Of a DNA stretch of 9,834 bases, positions 1 through 6,337 are shown one piece after another (position 1 is the first letter of the stretch; each line of letters begins with the position of its first letter). The stretch covers positions 1-9,834 of the forward strand of contig DRLW01000024.1 of the NCBI GenBank assembly GCA_011375275.1, given 5' to 3'. The stretch is from Bacteroidota bacterium. Its GTDB lineage: Bacteria; Zhuqueibacterota; Zhuqueibacteria; Zhuqueibacterales; Geothermadaptataceae. The notes under the pieces are model-generated. The model was not told the origin of the DNA. It worked only from the letters and a program-made list of their open reading frames with translations, and searched no databases. Position numbers and translations under genes: made by a program.

Positions 1-304
1 CTGTGGTGCGCGCAATGCCTTCGATAAACAGAATCTGGTACAGGGTCGTCTGCATCACACCGATGATCGCGATTTTGAGCAGCAGAGAACGGGGAACGCG
101 CAGGTCAATGCCTCTGAGGCTGGCGATGAGCCACAGGGCAACAGAAGCGATAGCAAAGCGGGTTGCATTGAACGAGAGAGGCAGAAATTCGGTCAGGGCG
201 CCTTTGACGACGGCAAAGTTCATCCCCCAGGCTATGATGACGCCGAGCAGTGCGAGCTCTGCGCGGCGTGTCTCTGCAGGGTGTGATTCGGGTGGTAGTT
301 CCAT
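1..304 (-). CDS. EamA/DMT-family permease, N-terminal part (runs off left edge)
   Basis: The minus strand reads open from an ATG at 304-302 to the window edge, giving about 101 residues of a protein whose family is usually near 290-300 aa, so roughly two thirds is missing. A short polar N-terminus is followed by a hydrophobic helix with the text LALLGVIIAWGMNFAVVKGA. A second helix (FAIASVALWLIASLRG) and a third (LLLKIAIIGVMQTTLYQILF) come next. This pattern (small hydrophobic helices, WGxNF/VK after helix 1, RF before helix 2) is typical of the EamA drug/metabolite transporter superfamily, which exports or imports small metabolites across the inner membrane. An in-frame TGA four codons upstream fixes the start. 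No strong ribosome-binding site is visible. The substrate cannot be inferred. The long gap to the cytochrome operon argues against a shared function. Confidence 0.8.
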   Translation of the reverse strand, partial: MELPPESHPAETRRAELALLGVIIAWGMNFAVVKGALTEFLPLSFNATRFAIASVALWLIASLRGIDLRVPRSLLLKIAIIGVMQTTLYQILFIEGIARTT

Positions 305-672
305 GAGTACGGTCTTTCACCAGCAGATAAAAAGCGGTTCCAATAGGTCAGGGTTTCTGGTCAGAGTTTGTGCTGCCGGAGAACTCGACACAAAGGGTGT
401 GGAGTGTTGAAGCGCATGCGGGCGTCAGCAACAAATCGGGGAAACACAAACCGTGGTTTCTTCTAAACAGGAATCAGGGCAGGAGGCTGCCGGATCATCA
501 GGTATACAGAAAAAGCCGTGAAACTGCAACTGTTTTTTTCAGCGCCGGCAGGAAAGGAGGGTGCGACGCACGACACATCGGCCGGCCGGCGTCGCTTTGT
601 CCCGTAGGGGGGCAATCACGCTTCACGCATGGGAAGCGGAGTGAATGAAAATTCTCGTAAGTCCTTGATCAG

Positions 673-705
673 AACCTTGCGAAGGCTCGCAGCCTTCGCA
701 AGGTT
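673..705. repeat. Perfect 15-bp inverted repeat with 3-nt loop
   Basis: Arm AACCTTGCGAAGGCT (673-687) is exactly complementary to AGCCTTCGCAAGGTT (691-705), separated by CGC. Each arm also carries its own small dyad (CCTT-GCG-AAGG), so the structure is nested. It lies 48 nt beyond the stop codon of the ImcH-like gene and could terminate that operon. However, no clear T-run follows it on either strand, so an intrinsic terminator is not certain. An interspersed genomic palindrome is an equal possibility. Confidence 0.7.
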
Positions 706-729
706 TAGGCTCCTCATGTCTGTGCCATA

Positions 730-747
730 CGGTTCGAGGAAGAACCG
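730..747 (-). terminator. Small hairpin after the ImcH-like gene, possible terminator or 3' end stabiliser
   Basis: CGGTTC (730-735) pairs with GAACCG (742-747) around a 6-nt loop, only 6 nt after the stop codon of the minus-strand gene ending at 754. No T-run follows in the direction of transcription, so it may act together with the larger palindrome at 673-705 or merely protect the mRNA end. Confidence 0.35.
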
Positions 748-753
748 AGTCTT

Positions 754-2256
754 CTACTCCCCGTGGCAGTCATAACAGCCTGTTTCGCGCCACTCCTCAT
801 CGATATCTTCCGGGTGTTTGAATTCGAGACCGTTGAGGTCCTGCTCCTTGACTGTAACACCATCGCCCTGCTCGATCAACACATGGCACAGATTACAGTC
901 GTTGGAAATCACTTCACCATCATCGGATGTGTGCGTGCCGTCATGGCAGCGGTAGCAGCCCACAGAGGTCAGATGGCCGATGTCGTTGGGATACGCCTTC
1001 CAGTTGGCCTTCATGGCCGGGAAATAGTTCCGTCTGTAAATACGTTTGGCGACTTCGATGGCCTGCTCGATTTTGTCAGCACGGGTTTCGCTGATCTCCG
1101 GATATTCTTCCGCATAGAACTCCCGCACCGTCTGTTCGATCATGCTGTCTGCTGCTGCGGTTGTTTCCAGCTCTTCGATATCTTCGAAAAGATCCACCAG
1201 AGTCGATTTGATCATGGGCAACGATCTGTCGATCTGGCCGGATTCGAGAAATTTGTTGATCACAAGCTGGGGCGCTTCGAAAATGTGTGAGGGCCGGTTA
1301 TGGCAATCCATGCAGTCCATCACCCGTTTCGGCATGCTGTCAAAATCGATACCATCGGTTTCTTCTTCGGATGTGAACACACGGCTGGTGCCGTCTTTGT
1401 AGGTGATCCGTACCCATGGCACTACCTGCCGTTTGTCGTCGATGGCGATATATTCGACTTTGTTGTTGATGTGCCAGTGAATACCGAGGCTGTGTTCCGT
1501 AACCAGATCGGTGCCACCGACTTTGATCAGCATGTTATAGTACCAGCGGGTGTTGTTTTCATCGGGCATGTAGTGAACGCGCTCGGTCTGTTTTTTGTCG
1601 TAAAATTTTTCCGGCCAGTGGCATTTCTCACAGGTTTCCCGGGCCGGGCGCAGGCTGGTGATCGGGGTCGGGATGGGGCGGCTGTATTTTTTGAACAGCA
1701 CAGAATAAACCTGCCGCACACCAGACAGCTTTGAACGGACAAACCACTCAGCCCCTTCGCCGACGTGGCAACTGACGCATTTTACCCGCGCATGCGGGCT
1801 GCTCTTGTAGGCGACGAACTCGGGTTCCATCACCGTGTGGCACACCTGGCCGCAAAACGTCACGGATTCTGAGAATTCAAAGGCACGATAGGTTCCCAGC
1901 GCGGTGAACAGAGCGAGCACCGAGGTGACTGCCAGGAAGAAGAACGCACTGCGCCGGTGGCTGGGTTCGTTCAGGTCAAGCTTGGGTAAAGTACGTGTGC
2001 CTTTGCCATGCAGCCGTTTGACGTGTTCGCGCCACATCCCCAGCGGGATGAGCAGCAGGCCGATGGCAAGGAAAACGGGCATGATGATCCATGTCAGGAT
2101 GCCGAGATAAGGTGTGCCGTGAGGAGAAAGGGCGTCCATCAAAATCAGCAGGATGATCACCCCGAAAGAGCCGGCTGCAATATAGGCGCCGATCAGGCTT
2201 ATCGTGTTGTAAAATGAGGTGATATACTTTTTTGGGGGGCGTTGCGATTTTTTCAT
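754..2256 (-). CDS. ImcH-like NapC/NirT-family inner-membrane multiheme cytochrome c (7 heme sites)
   Basis: This 500-aa protein has three predicted membrane helices (about residues 18-41, 51-73 and 103-121) followed by a periplasmic heme domain. Canonical CXXCH sites start at residues 160, 209, 315, 434, 454 and 494. The first site, at 135, is an unusual CGQVCH (CX3CH), followed by Met143. The region FCGQVCHTVMEPEF to CVSCHVGEGAEW matches the NapC/NirT/NrfH quinol-dehydrogenase fold. Three helices with seven hemes resemble ImcH of Geobacter, which takes electrons from menaquinol for high-potential extracellular acceptors. The gene begins 4 nt after the stop of the cytochrome b gene, with a GGTGA element 5 nt before the ATG, so the two are almost certainly co-transcribed and coupled. 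It is the last gene of the minus-strand operon. Direct function here is inferred; a NapC-like donor to another periplasmic system is the main alternative. Confidence 0.88.
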   Translation of the reverse strand: MKKSQRPPKKYITSFYNTISLIGAYIAAGSFGVIILLILMDALSPHGTPYLGILTWIIMPVFLAIGLLLIPLGMWREHVKRLHGKGTRTLPKLDLNEPSHRRSAFFFLAVTSVLALFTALGTYRAFEFSESVTFCGQVCHTVMEPEFVAYKSSPHARVKCVSCHVGEGAEWFVRSKLSGVRQVYSVLFKKYSRPIPTPITSLRPARETCEKCHWPEKFYDKKQTERVHYMPDENNTRWYYNMLIKVGGTDLVTEHSLGIHWHINNKVEYIAIDDKRQVVPWVRITYKDGTSRVFTSEEETDGIDFDSMPKRVMDCMDCHNRPSHIFEAPQLVINKFLESGQIDRSLPMIKSTLVDLFEDIEELETTAAADSMIEQTVREFYAEEYPEISETRADKIEQAIEVAKRIYRRNYFPAMKANWKAYPNDIGHLTSVGCYRCHDGTHTSDDGEVISNDCNLCHVLIEQGDGVTVKEQDLNGLEFKHPEDIDEEWRETGCYDCHGE

Positions 2257-2260
2257 TGTA

Positions 2261-3058
2261 TCACCGTGGTTCGTTCGTTGGAATCGGTTCGGTATTTTCG
2301 TAAAATGAGAGCTCGAGTTCGTGTTCTTCCAGCATCTCTTCGCGGGAAAGGTAGCCGGTGATCATGCTGAAATTCATCGGATAGACAGCGGGGCTGAAAA
2401 TCACAAAATAGAAATGCCAGACCAGTATCGATAATGAGGCGAGAATGGCCTCATACAGATGGATGACAGTGGCCAGCTCGATGACCTTCAGCGGGACCAG
2501 GCGCAGGGTTGCGTTTTCAAACCAGAGCATCAGACCGGTCGTTGCCATGATGATCGTTCCCCAGATCAGCGCCCAGTATTCGAATTTTTCCCAGTAGGTG
2601 AAATGGCCGAATCTGGGATGCTGGGTGGTTTTTCCCAGATTGTACCGCAACATGTTGAGCATGTCGCGGAAATCCTGCTTGCGCAGAATCATGAAGCGGA
2701 ATTGCCCGCGGCCGCGCGGTGAGATGATCAGCCAGAGAAGATGATAAAGCGCCAGCGCGATGTTCAGGGTTGCAGCAGCGCGATGCAGGGTGCCGCGCAG
2801 GTCCACCGCGGGCGCCAGAGTTATGAACGGCCAGGCCCACCACGATTCGGGATATTCCAGCGCAAAACCTGAGAAAACGAGCACAATAAACGACCCGGCC
2901 AGCAGCCAGTGCTGGATGCGTTCGTGGCGGGTCCAGCGCAGGTAGTACATGCGTTTTGTGTGCCGCTGTTTCTGGCCTTTGCGACCAGTCTTTTTTTCTC
3001 TTACCTTTTCCAAGAGAAGCTCCATAGCCTGAAAATTCAGAAATCCAGCAAGAGCCAT
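2261..3058 (-). CDS. HydC/FdnI-like diheme cytochrome b membrane subunit
   Basis: This protein of up to 265 aa has four membrane helices (about residues 52-66, 94-112, 161-180 and 197-222). Histidines placed as heme-b ligands include His50 (RHERIQHW), His92, His106 (ALYHLLW), His200 (VIHLYEA) and His215 (LVWHFYF). This is the pattern of the prokaryotic cytochrome b561 / formate dehydrogenase gamma / Ni,Fe-hydrogenase cytochrome b family, which moves electrons between quinone and a periplasmic partner. No dehydrogenase subunit is nearby. The gene is flanked by an 11-heme cytochrome and an ImcH-like cytochrome, so its partner is probably c-type heme. Start choice is uncertain: an in-frame TGA lies just above the ATG at 3058, and internal ATGs at 3025 and 2950 are possible. 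The last would begin MYYLRWTRHERIQHW and drop a basic N-terminal stretch. None has a good ribosome-binding site. Confidence 0.85.
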   Translation of the reverse strand: MALAGFLNFQAMELLLEKVREKKTGRKGQKQRHTKRMYYLRWTRHERIQHWLLAGSFIVLVFSGFALEYPESWWAWPFITLAPAVDLRGTLHRAAATLNIALALYHLLWLIISPRGRGQFRFMILRKQDFRDMLNMLRYNLGKTTQHPRFGHFTYWEKFEYWALIWGTIIMATTGLMLWFENATLRLVPLKVIELATVIHLYEAILASLSILVWHFYFVIFSPAVYPMNFSMITGYLSREEMLEEHELELSFYENTEPIPTNEPR

Positions 3059-3147
3059 CAGTATTCAGTCGAACGGCCTGCCTGCGAATGACCTGAAAGG
3101 GCGGGTCTGCCGGTTTTCGGATAAACAGCCTCACGTTTCGCAGAATA

Positions 3148-3168
3148 CCGGAATCTCTCAGACTCCGG
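3148..3168 (-). other. Hairpin in the gap between the 11-heme and cytochrome b genes
   Basis: On the minus-strand RNA, CCGGA/UCCGG, a G-U wobble and UCU/AGA close a 3-nt GAG loop, giving a 9-bp stem. It sits in the 154-nt space between two genes of the same operon, where it could be a processing or attenuation element. There is no T-run after it. Confidence 0.3.
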
Positions 3169-3212
3169 CCAGGCCCGATTTGCTGAGTAAGCTGGATACC
3201 CGGTCGCCTCCT

Positions 3213-4493
3213 CTATACAGAACGCTGGTGTGGCAATAAATCGGGATATTTATTCCGGTACAAAATTCTGACCCGGTGCACAAAGTCGAGACCGTTGTGG
3301 ATGAACATGAAGCCGATCGTCACCGTGATGAGGAAAATATAGAACATGCGCACGAAGTAGGTCAGCTTGTTTTCCGCCAGCTCGGTGGTAAAGTGGATAC
3401 TGCCGCGCGCGAAGTTTTCCGTCGCGTTGGGGTGGCAGGCGCCGCATGTTTCCTGCAAGTTCGCCGGGTTGATGCGCGAGCGCGGATCAGATGAGGGCAG
3501 GATGTCGTGCACGCCGTGGCAGCTTCCGCAGTTGGCCACAGTGGATTTTCCACCCCGAAGGGCGAGGCCATGATAGCTCTCCGAAAAGGATTTTACCTGC
3601 CGCCACCGAAAACCATATTTTTTTGCCAGCCGCTCCGAGGCATGGCACGGGCTGCATACCTCAACGGCGACATTAAAACCGTGCGTCGGCGCTGCCGGGT
3701 TCTCAGGCTTCAGAATATCGTGTTCGCTGTGGCAGTCGGTGCAGACCGGGGCATCTTTGTTGCCTGCGTTCAGGGATTGTGCGTGCAGGCTGATGTCATA
3801 CTGCGCCAGCGCATCCTCGTGACAGGCGCCGCAGGTTTTGGGGATGTTGGGTTTAAAAATCGTTGAATGCTGCTCGAGAGGGCTGAGGATTTCATGCCCA
3901 TGATGGCAGTCAGAGCAGGTTGCCGCCTCGGTGTTGCCGGAGCGTATCAGGCGACTGTGGATACTCTCCGCATAGTGGCTGATGACATCCGGCAGCACGA
4001 TCCGGTTGCGTTCGGTGATCTCCTCATCGGCATGGCAGACTGCACACGTGCGAGGCTGGTTGGCTTTGCTCACGCTGGAGGCCGGGTCATCCACAGCCAG
4101 TATGTCGTGCACACCGTGGCAGTCGCTGCACCCGGGGATATCCGGCGCGCGGTCTCTGAACTTCGGGCTGTGAACGCTGTGCGAAACCTCTGCCACAGCA
4201 TCCTCGTGGCAGAGGCCGCACTCAACCTTCCTGGTTTCAATTTCGTCGTGTGGGAAATCGACCCCTTCGAGCTCTTCATGACACTCGATACAGTCCAGGT
4301 CGCCATGAATGCTGTTCGAATAAACCTCATCATCGACATAAACAGAGTACTCGCCACGGCGTTCGTTTTCACCCGTGGCCTCGGGGTCGTCATGGCACTC
4401 CTGGCATTCCTCGTTGGACTGTGCAAGACATAAGGTACAGGAGAACAGCACGATCATACCCGCAATTCCGGCAAGTCTCATCATTCTGCCCAT
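3213..4493 (-). CDS. Undecaheme periplasmic cytochrome c with C-terminal membrane anchor
   Basis: This 426-aa protein has an N-terminal signal (hydrophobic to about residue 23, likely cut in CLA-QS). Eleven CXXCH sites start at residues 30, 68, 92, 122, 150, 193, 221, 251, 280, 322 and 350. A single membrane helix at about 379-398 is followed by a basic tail (FVHRVRILYRNK), so the heme domain faces the periplasm. Four sites carry a CxxCHxxH(D/E)IL signature (122, 193, 251, 322). Each is preceded by an S-x-H motif (106, 177, 235, 306) that may give distal heme ligands, and a fifth S-x-H at 365 follows the last heme. The layout resembles the N-terminal multiheme half of Geobacter CbcL, with the cytochrome b half supplied by the next gene. 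It is first in the operon. LFSC at 16-19 is lipobox-like, so lipidation is a minor alternative. An ATG at 4484 is a possible alternative start. Confidence 0.88.
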   Translation of the reverse strand: MGRMMRLAGIAGMIVLFSCTLCLAQSNEECQECHDDPEATGENERRGEYSVYVDDEVYSNSIHGDLDCIECHEELEGVDFPHDEIETRKVECGLCHEDAVAEVSHSVHSPKFRDRAPDIPGCSDCHGVHDILAVDDPASSVSKANQPRTCAVCHADEEITERNRIVLPDVISHYAESIHSRLIRSGNTEAATCSDCHHGHEILSPLEQHSTIFKPNIPKTCGACHEDALAQYDISLHAQSLNAGNKDAPVCTDCHSEHDILKPENPAAPTHGFNVAVEVCSPCHASERLAKKYGFRWRQVKSFSESYHGLALRGGKSTVANCGSCHGVHDILPSSDPRSRINPANLQETCGACHPNATENFARGSIHFTTELAENKLTYFVRMFYIFLITVTIGFMFIHNGLDFVHRVRILYRNKYPDLLPHQRSV

Positions 4494-4754
4494 CGGTTAG
4501 GGACCTAAACACTGGCTCACGCCTGTTGAGATCAAACAAGCGTGACTGCACCCAGGGTGCTTTCCCCCGCTTTGTCATGCAATGAACGAGATGTGAAGGG
4601 ATAGCGGGTAATCCTGGAAAAGACTTTGGACAATGTTTTCGTACGCACTGCGACGACGCTCGTCTCTTTCGCCGGGTTTGACAGACTGAAAAATTTCAGC
4701 AAAGCCCTGTCCCGATACCTTCTGAAGGGAAGTCGCCATAAAACCGGGATAGGC
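4494..4754 (-). promoter_or_regulatory. Leader of the inner-membrane cytochrome operon, with two adjacent dyads
   Basis: This 261-nt gap lies between two minus-strand cytochrome genes. At 4518-4544 the RNA forms a 10-bp stem with one G-U wobble and a 7-nt loop. Beside it, at 4548-4560, is the 13-bp dyad GCACCCAGGGTGC. Both lie 25-67 nt above the 11-heme start, where a repressor or attenuator would act. A further palindrome, CTGAAAAATTTCAG, sits at 4686-4699 just after the tetraheme gene and might be a weak terminator. I cannot identify a convincing -35/-10 pair. Confidence 0.4.
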
Positions 4755-5315
4755 TCAACTTTCTTTTTTCGGGGTCGGATGGGCGATTTCTTCTTTTCTC
4801 TTTTCGTAGTCGAATTCTTTATAAGTCGGGCTCTTTTCATTGTGGCACTTCCTGCAGGTTTCCTCGTCCGGCTTGATCAGCCCTACAGTGGCGCCGTCCA
4901 GCTTGCCCGCGCTGATGGCTTTCATGGTTTTCTTCTTTTTGTAGCCAGAACCCGCTCCGTGGCAGGATTCACAACCGACACCGTCTTCGATTTTGTACTT
5001 TTTCCCCAGAAGGGAAGCATCGACACCATGTCCCGTCACGTGGCACTGCAGGCACTCATCGGATTTTTGCGGGTCGTCGATCCCCTTTTTCGCGGCGATT
5101 TCCCTGGCCTTGTCCGAAGCCAGAACAGTATAAGCCTCGGCATGTTTGCTCTCTTGCCATTTGACGTATGCTGCACCTGTTTTTTCTTTTTTATGGCATG
5201 TGGCGCAACTTTTACTGCCGACGTATTTATACTTTTTGTCTTGCGCCTGCAGCAGCCCTGAGGTAGTCAGCAAAAAGGCTACAATCCCGATCCAGAAAAA
5301 ACTCCGAGAGTTCAT
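4755..5315 (-). CDS. Tetraheme cytochrome c554-like periplasmic protein
   Basis: Starting at the ATG at 5315, the protein has 186 aa. It has a signal peptide (NSRSFFWIGIVAFLLTTSGL, cleaved near LQAQ-D) and CXXCH sites starting at residues 37 (CATCH), 88 (CLQCH), 115 (CESCH) and 154 (CRKCH). The text YVGSKSCATCHK, then W..SKHAEAY, CLQCHVTGHG and GVGCESCHGAGSGY, matches the cytochrome c554 family. Members of this family carry electrons in the periplasm, as the Nitrosomonas protein does for hydroxylamine oxidoreductase. An open frame extends 20 codons further to 5375. The 5315 start is preferred because AAGGAGAT lies at 5321-5328, 7 nt from the ATG to its GGAG core, and because the signal peptide begins there. 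The tail is lysine-rich. No catalytic partner is nearby. A shuttle between the inner-membrane module and the outer-membrane conduit is an inference from position only. Confidence 0.87.
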   Translation of the reverse strand: MNSRSFFWIGIVAFLLTTSGLLQAQDKKYKYVGSKSCATCHKKEKTGAAYVKWQESKHAEAYTVLASDKAREIAAKKGIDDPQKSDECLQCHVTGHGVDASLLGKKYKIEDGVGCESCHGAGSGYKKKKTMKAISAGKLDGATVGLIKPDEETCRKCHNEKSPTYKEFDYEKRKEEIAHPTPKKES

Positions 5316-5360
5316 TTTACATCTCCTTCCGGTGGGTTCGAAACACGGACAGATTTTCCA

Positions 5361-5389
5361 ATTTGAAAAAGCCATACTATTTTTGTCAA
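5361..5389 (-). promoter_or_regulatory. Sigma70-like promoter of the tetraheme cytochrome gene
   Basis: On the minus strand a perfect TTGACA (5389-5384) is followed after 17 nt by TCAAAT (5366-5361), a 4/6 match to TATAAT, in an AT-rich setting. Transcription would start near 5354, leaving a leader of about 40 nt with the strong ribosome-binding site at 5321-5328. Confidence 0.5.
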
Positions 5390-5741
5390 AATTTATACCA
5401 AAGAAAGAGCGATGGCTGTGATCAGAATTTATAGAGGGGAGCTGGAGCTCTTCAGGCTGCTGCCTGCCGGCAAAACTGACCAGCGGTGTGGAGCAGGGCT
5501 GCGAAGTGTGCTCTCAGAGAGGACTATTTCCTAACATTGGGAATCACAGTGCGGTGTTTTTCGCAAGATTGCAAATCGCGATAGCCCGGCAGGCTGTGAA
5601 CAGCCGGGAAAGTTTATGAGACCGGAAAGTTTTTAGGTTATCCCGAGTTTTCTTGCGGCAAGCGCTGATTTGCAAAGGAATCGCTGAGAACCGTGTACGG
5701 CCCCACGATTCTCCCTGGTGCGAGGAAGTGGATGATTGGGT

Positions 5742-5814
5742 AAAAAAAAGCACAGCCGGATCCGGCGAGGCGGTTGGATGAAACCTGCTTGTCACCTCGC
5801 CGGTCTGGCTGTGC
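5742..5814 (-). terminator. Rho-independent terminator of hsp20
   Basis: Arms 5750-5770 and 5795-5814 pair almost completely: GCACAGCC with GGCTGTGC, and CCGGCGAGG with CCTCGCCGG, with one mismatch and one bulge. On the minus strand the stem is followed directly by eight Ts (A-run at 5742-5749 on the plus strand). The loop is long (24 nt) and may form a small inner stem. It lies 91 nt after the hsp20 stop codon and also separates hsp20 from the cytochrome genes. Confidence 0.85.
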
Positions 5815-5905
5815 ACGAAATCAAAAATACGCTTTTACCAAATTCCTGAAAATGGATCAGGTCTAAAACGATGAAGGTGCTGTTCCCGATCCAGGCGTGT
5901 TCAGG

Positions 5906-6337
5906 TTATTTCCCCTTGACCTTGATTTCACGGCGTTTTGCCCTCTCGGTTTTTGGCATGGTGATCGTCAACACACCATCCTTGAAAGCAGCGTCGATAT
6001 GCGCATGGTCGATGTCATCGCTCAGGGTGAATTTGCGCTCGAATGTACCGTAAACCCGCTCGTTGAAGACAACATTAACGCCATCTTGCCCAGTAATTTT
6101 TTTCTCGCCGGTGATGCTCAGAACCTGGTCGGCAATGGTGATGTTGACGTCGTCCTTGCTGACGCCCGGCAGCTCGATATGGACGTAGTAATGGCCGGCG
6201 TCTTCGGTGATGTCTGCCCGTGGTATCCATTGATCGTTCTGCATCCTGCGTCCGCTTTCAAAAGAACCGAGTACATCTTCGACAAAACGCTCAAAGGGGG
6301 ACATGGTCAGCATCGGGTTCCATTTTACCAGTTTCAT
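5906..6337 (-). CDS. hsp20: Small heat-shock protein, Hsp20/alpha-crystallin family
   Basis: This 143-aa protein is of normal length for the family. It acts as an ATP-independent holdase that keeps unfolded cytosolic proteins soluble. The alpha-crystallin domain covers about residues 38-136. It shows the usual landmarks: WIPRADITE at the domain start, ELPGVSKDDVNITI, LSITGEKK, the ERVYGTFERKFTL strand, and FKDGVLTITMPK near the end. The N-terminal arm (MKLVKWNPMLTMSPFERF) is the standard short form. AAGGAGAG at 6343-6350 lies 7 nt from the ATG to its GGAG core, so the start is firm. It is a single-gene unit with its own terminator. It sits between two cytochrome modules but shows no sequence link to them. 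Redox or metal stress induction is possible but not shown. Confidence 0.95.
   Translation of the reverse strand: MKLVKWNPMLTMSPFERFVEDVLGSFESGRRMQNDQWIPRADITEDAGHYYVHIELPGVSKDDVNITIADQVLSITGEKKITGQDGVNVVFNERVYGTFERKFTLSDDIDHAHIDAAFKDGVLTITMPKTERAKRREIKVKGK

Larger units (their letters stand above)
305..753. other. Non-coding gap between permease and cytochrome operon
   Basis: No convincing gene lies here. Short open frames on the plus strand have low-complexity, arginine-rich or unstructured translations and no ribosome-binding site. Three dyads are visible. GCGACGC (563-569) pairs with GCGTCGC (589-595) around a GC-rich loop that contains CGGCCGGCCG. The perfect 15-bp repeat at 673-705 and the 6-bp stem at 730-747 are listed separately. 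The part left of about 660 would be the leader of the permease gene, but I recognise no known riboswitch in it. Confidence 0.6.
5316..5905. other. Non-coding stretch between tetraheme cytochrome and hsp20
   Basis: No supportable gene is present. A 90-codon minus-strand open frame at 5544-5816 overlaps the terminator stem and has no recognisable content. Besides the promoter (5361-5389) and terminator (5742-5814), there is a GC-rich dyad at 5585-5608 (CCCGGC with GCCGGG, and an alternative GGCTGT/ACAGCC inside). A short direct repeat GGAAAGTTT occurs near 5607 and 5623. About 5400-5580 shows nothing I recognise. Confidence 0.55.

Noticed and set aside
370..648. 92-codon plus-strand open frame in the left intergenic region
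   Set aside because: No ribosome-binding site, no recognisable domain, composition unlike the neighbouring genes, and it overlaps GC-rich dyads.
754..4493. Possible nitrate/nitrite reductase donor system (NapC, NrfH or NirT role)
   Set aside because: No nap, nrf or nir catalytic subunit is present, and seven heme sites plus three helices exceed the classical NapC/NrfH layout.
4390..4578. Minus-strand 62-codon frame overlapping the start of the 11-heme gene
   Set aside because: It overlaps both the leader dyads and the true coding start in another frame, and has no heme motif or signal peptide.
5313..5375. 20-codon upstream extension of the tetraheme cytochrome to an ATG at 5375
   Set aside because: The extension covers the likely -10 region and lacks a ribosome-binding site, while a strong site and a signal peptide mark the ATG at 5315.
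5544..5816. 90-codon minus-strand open frame
   Set aside because: It starts beyond the right arm of the hsp20 terminator, runs through its stem and T-run, and has no coherent protein features.
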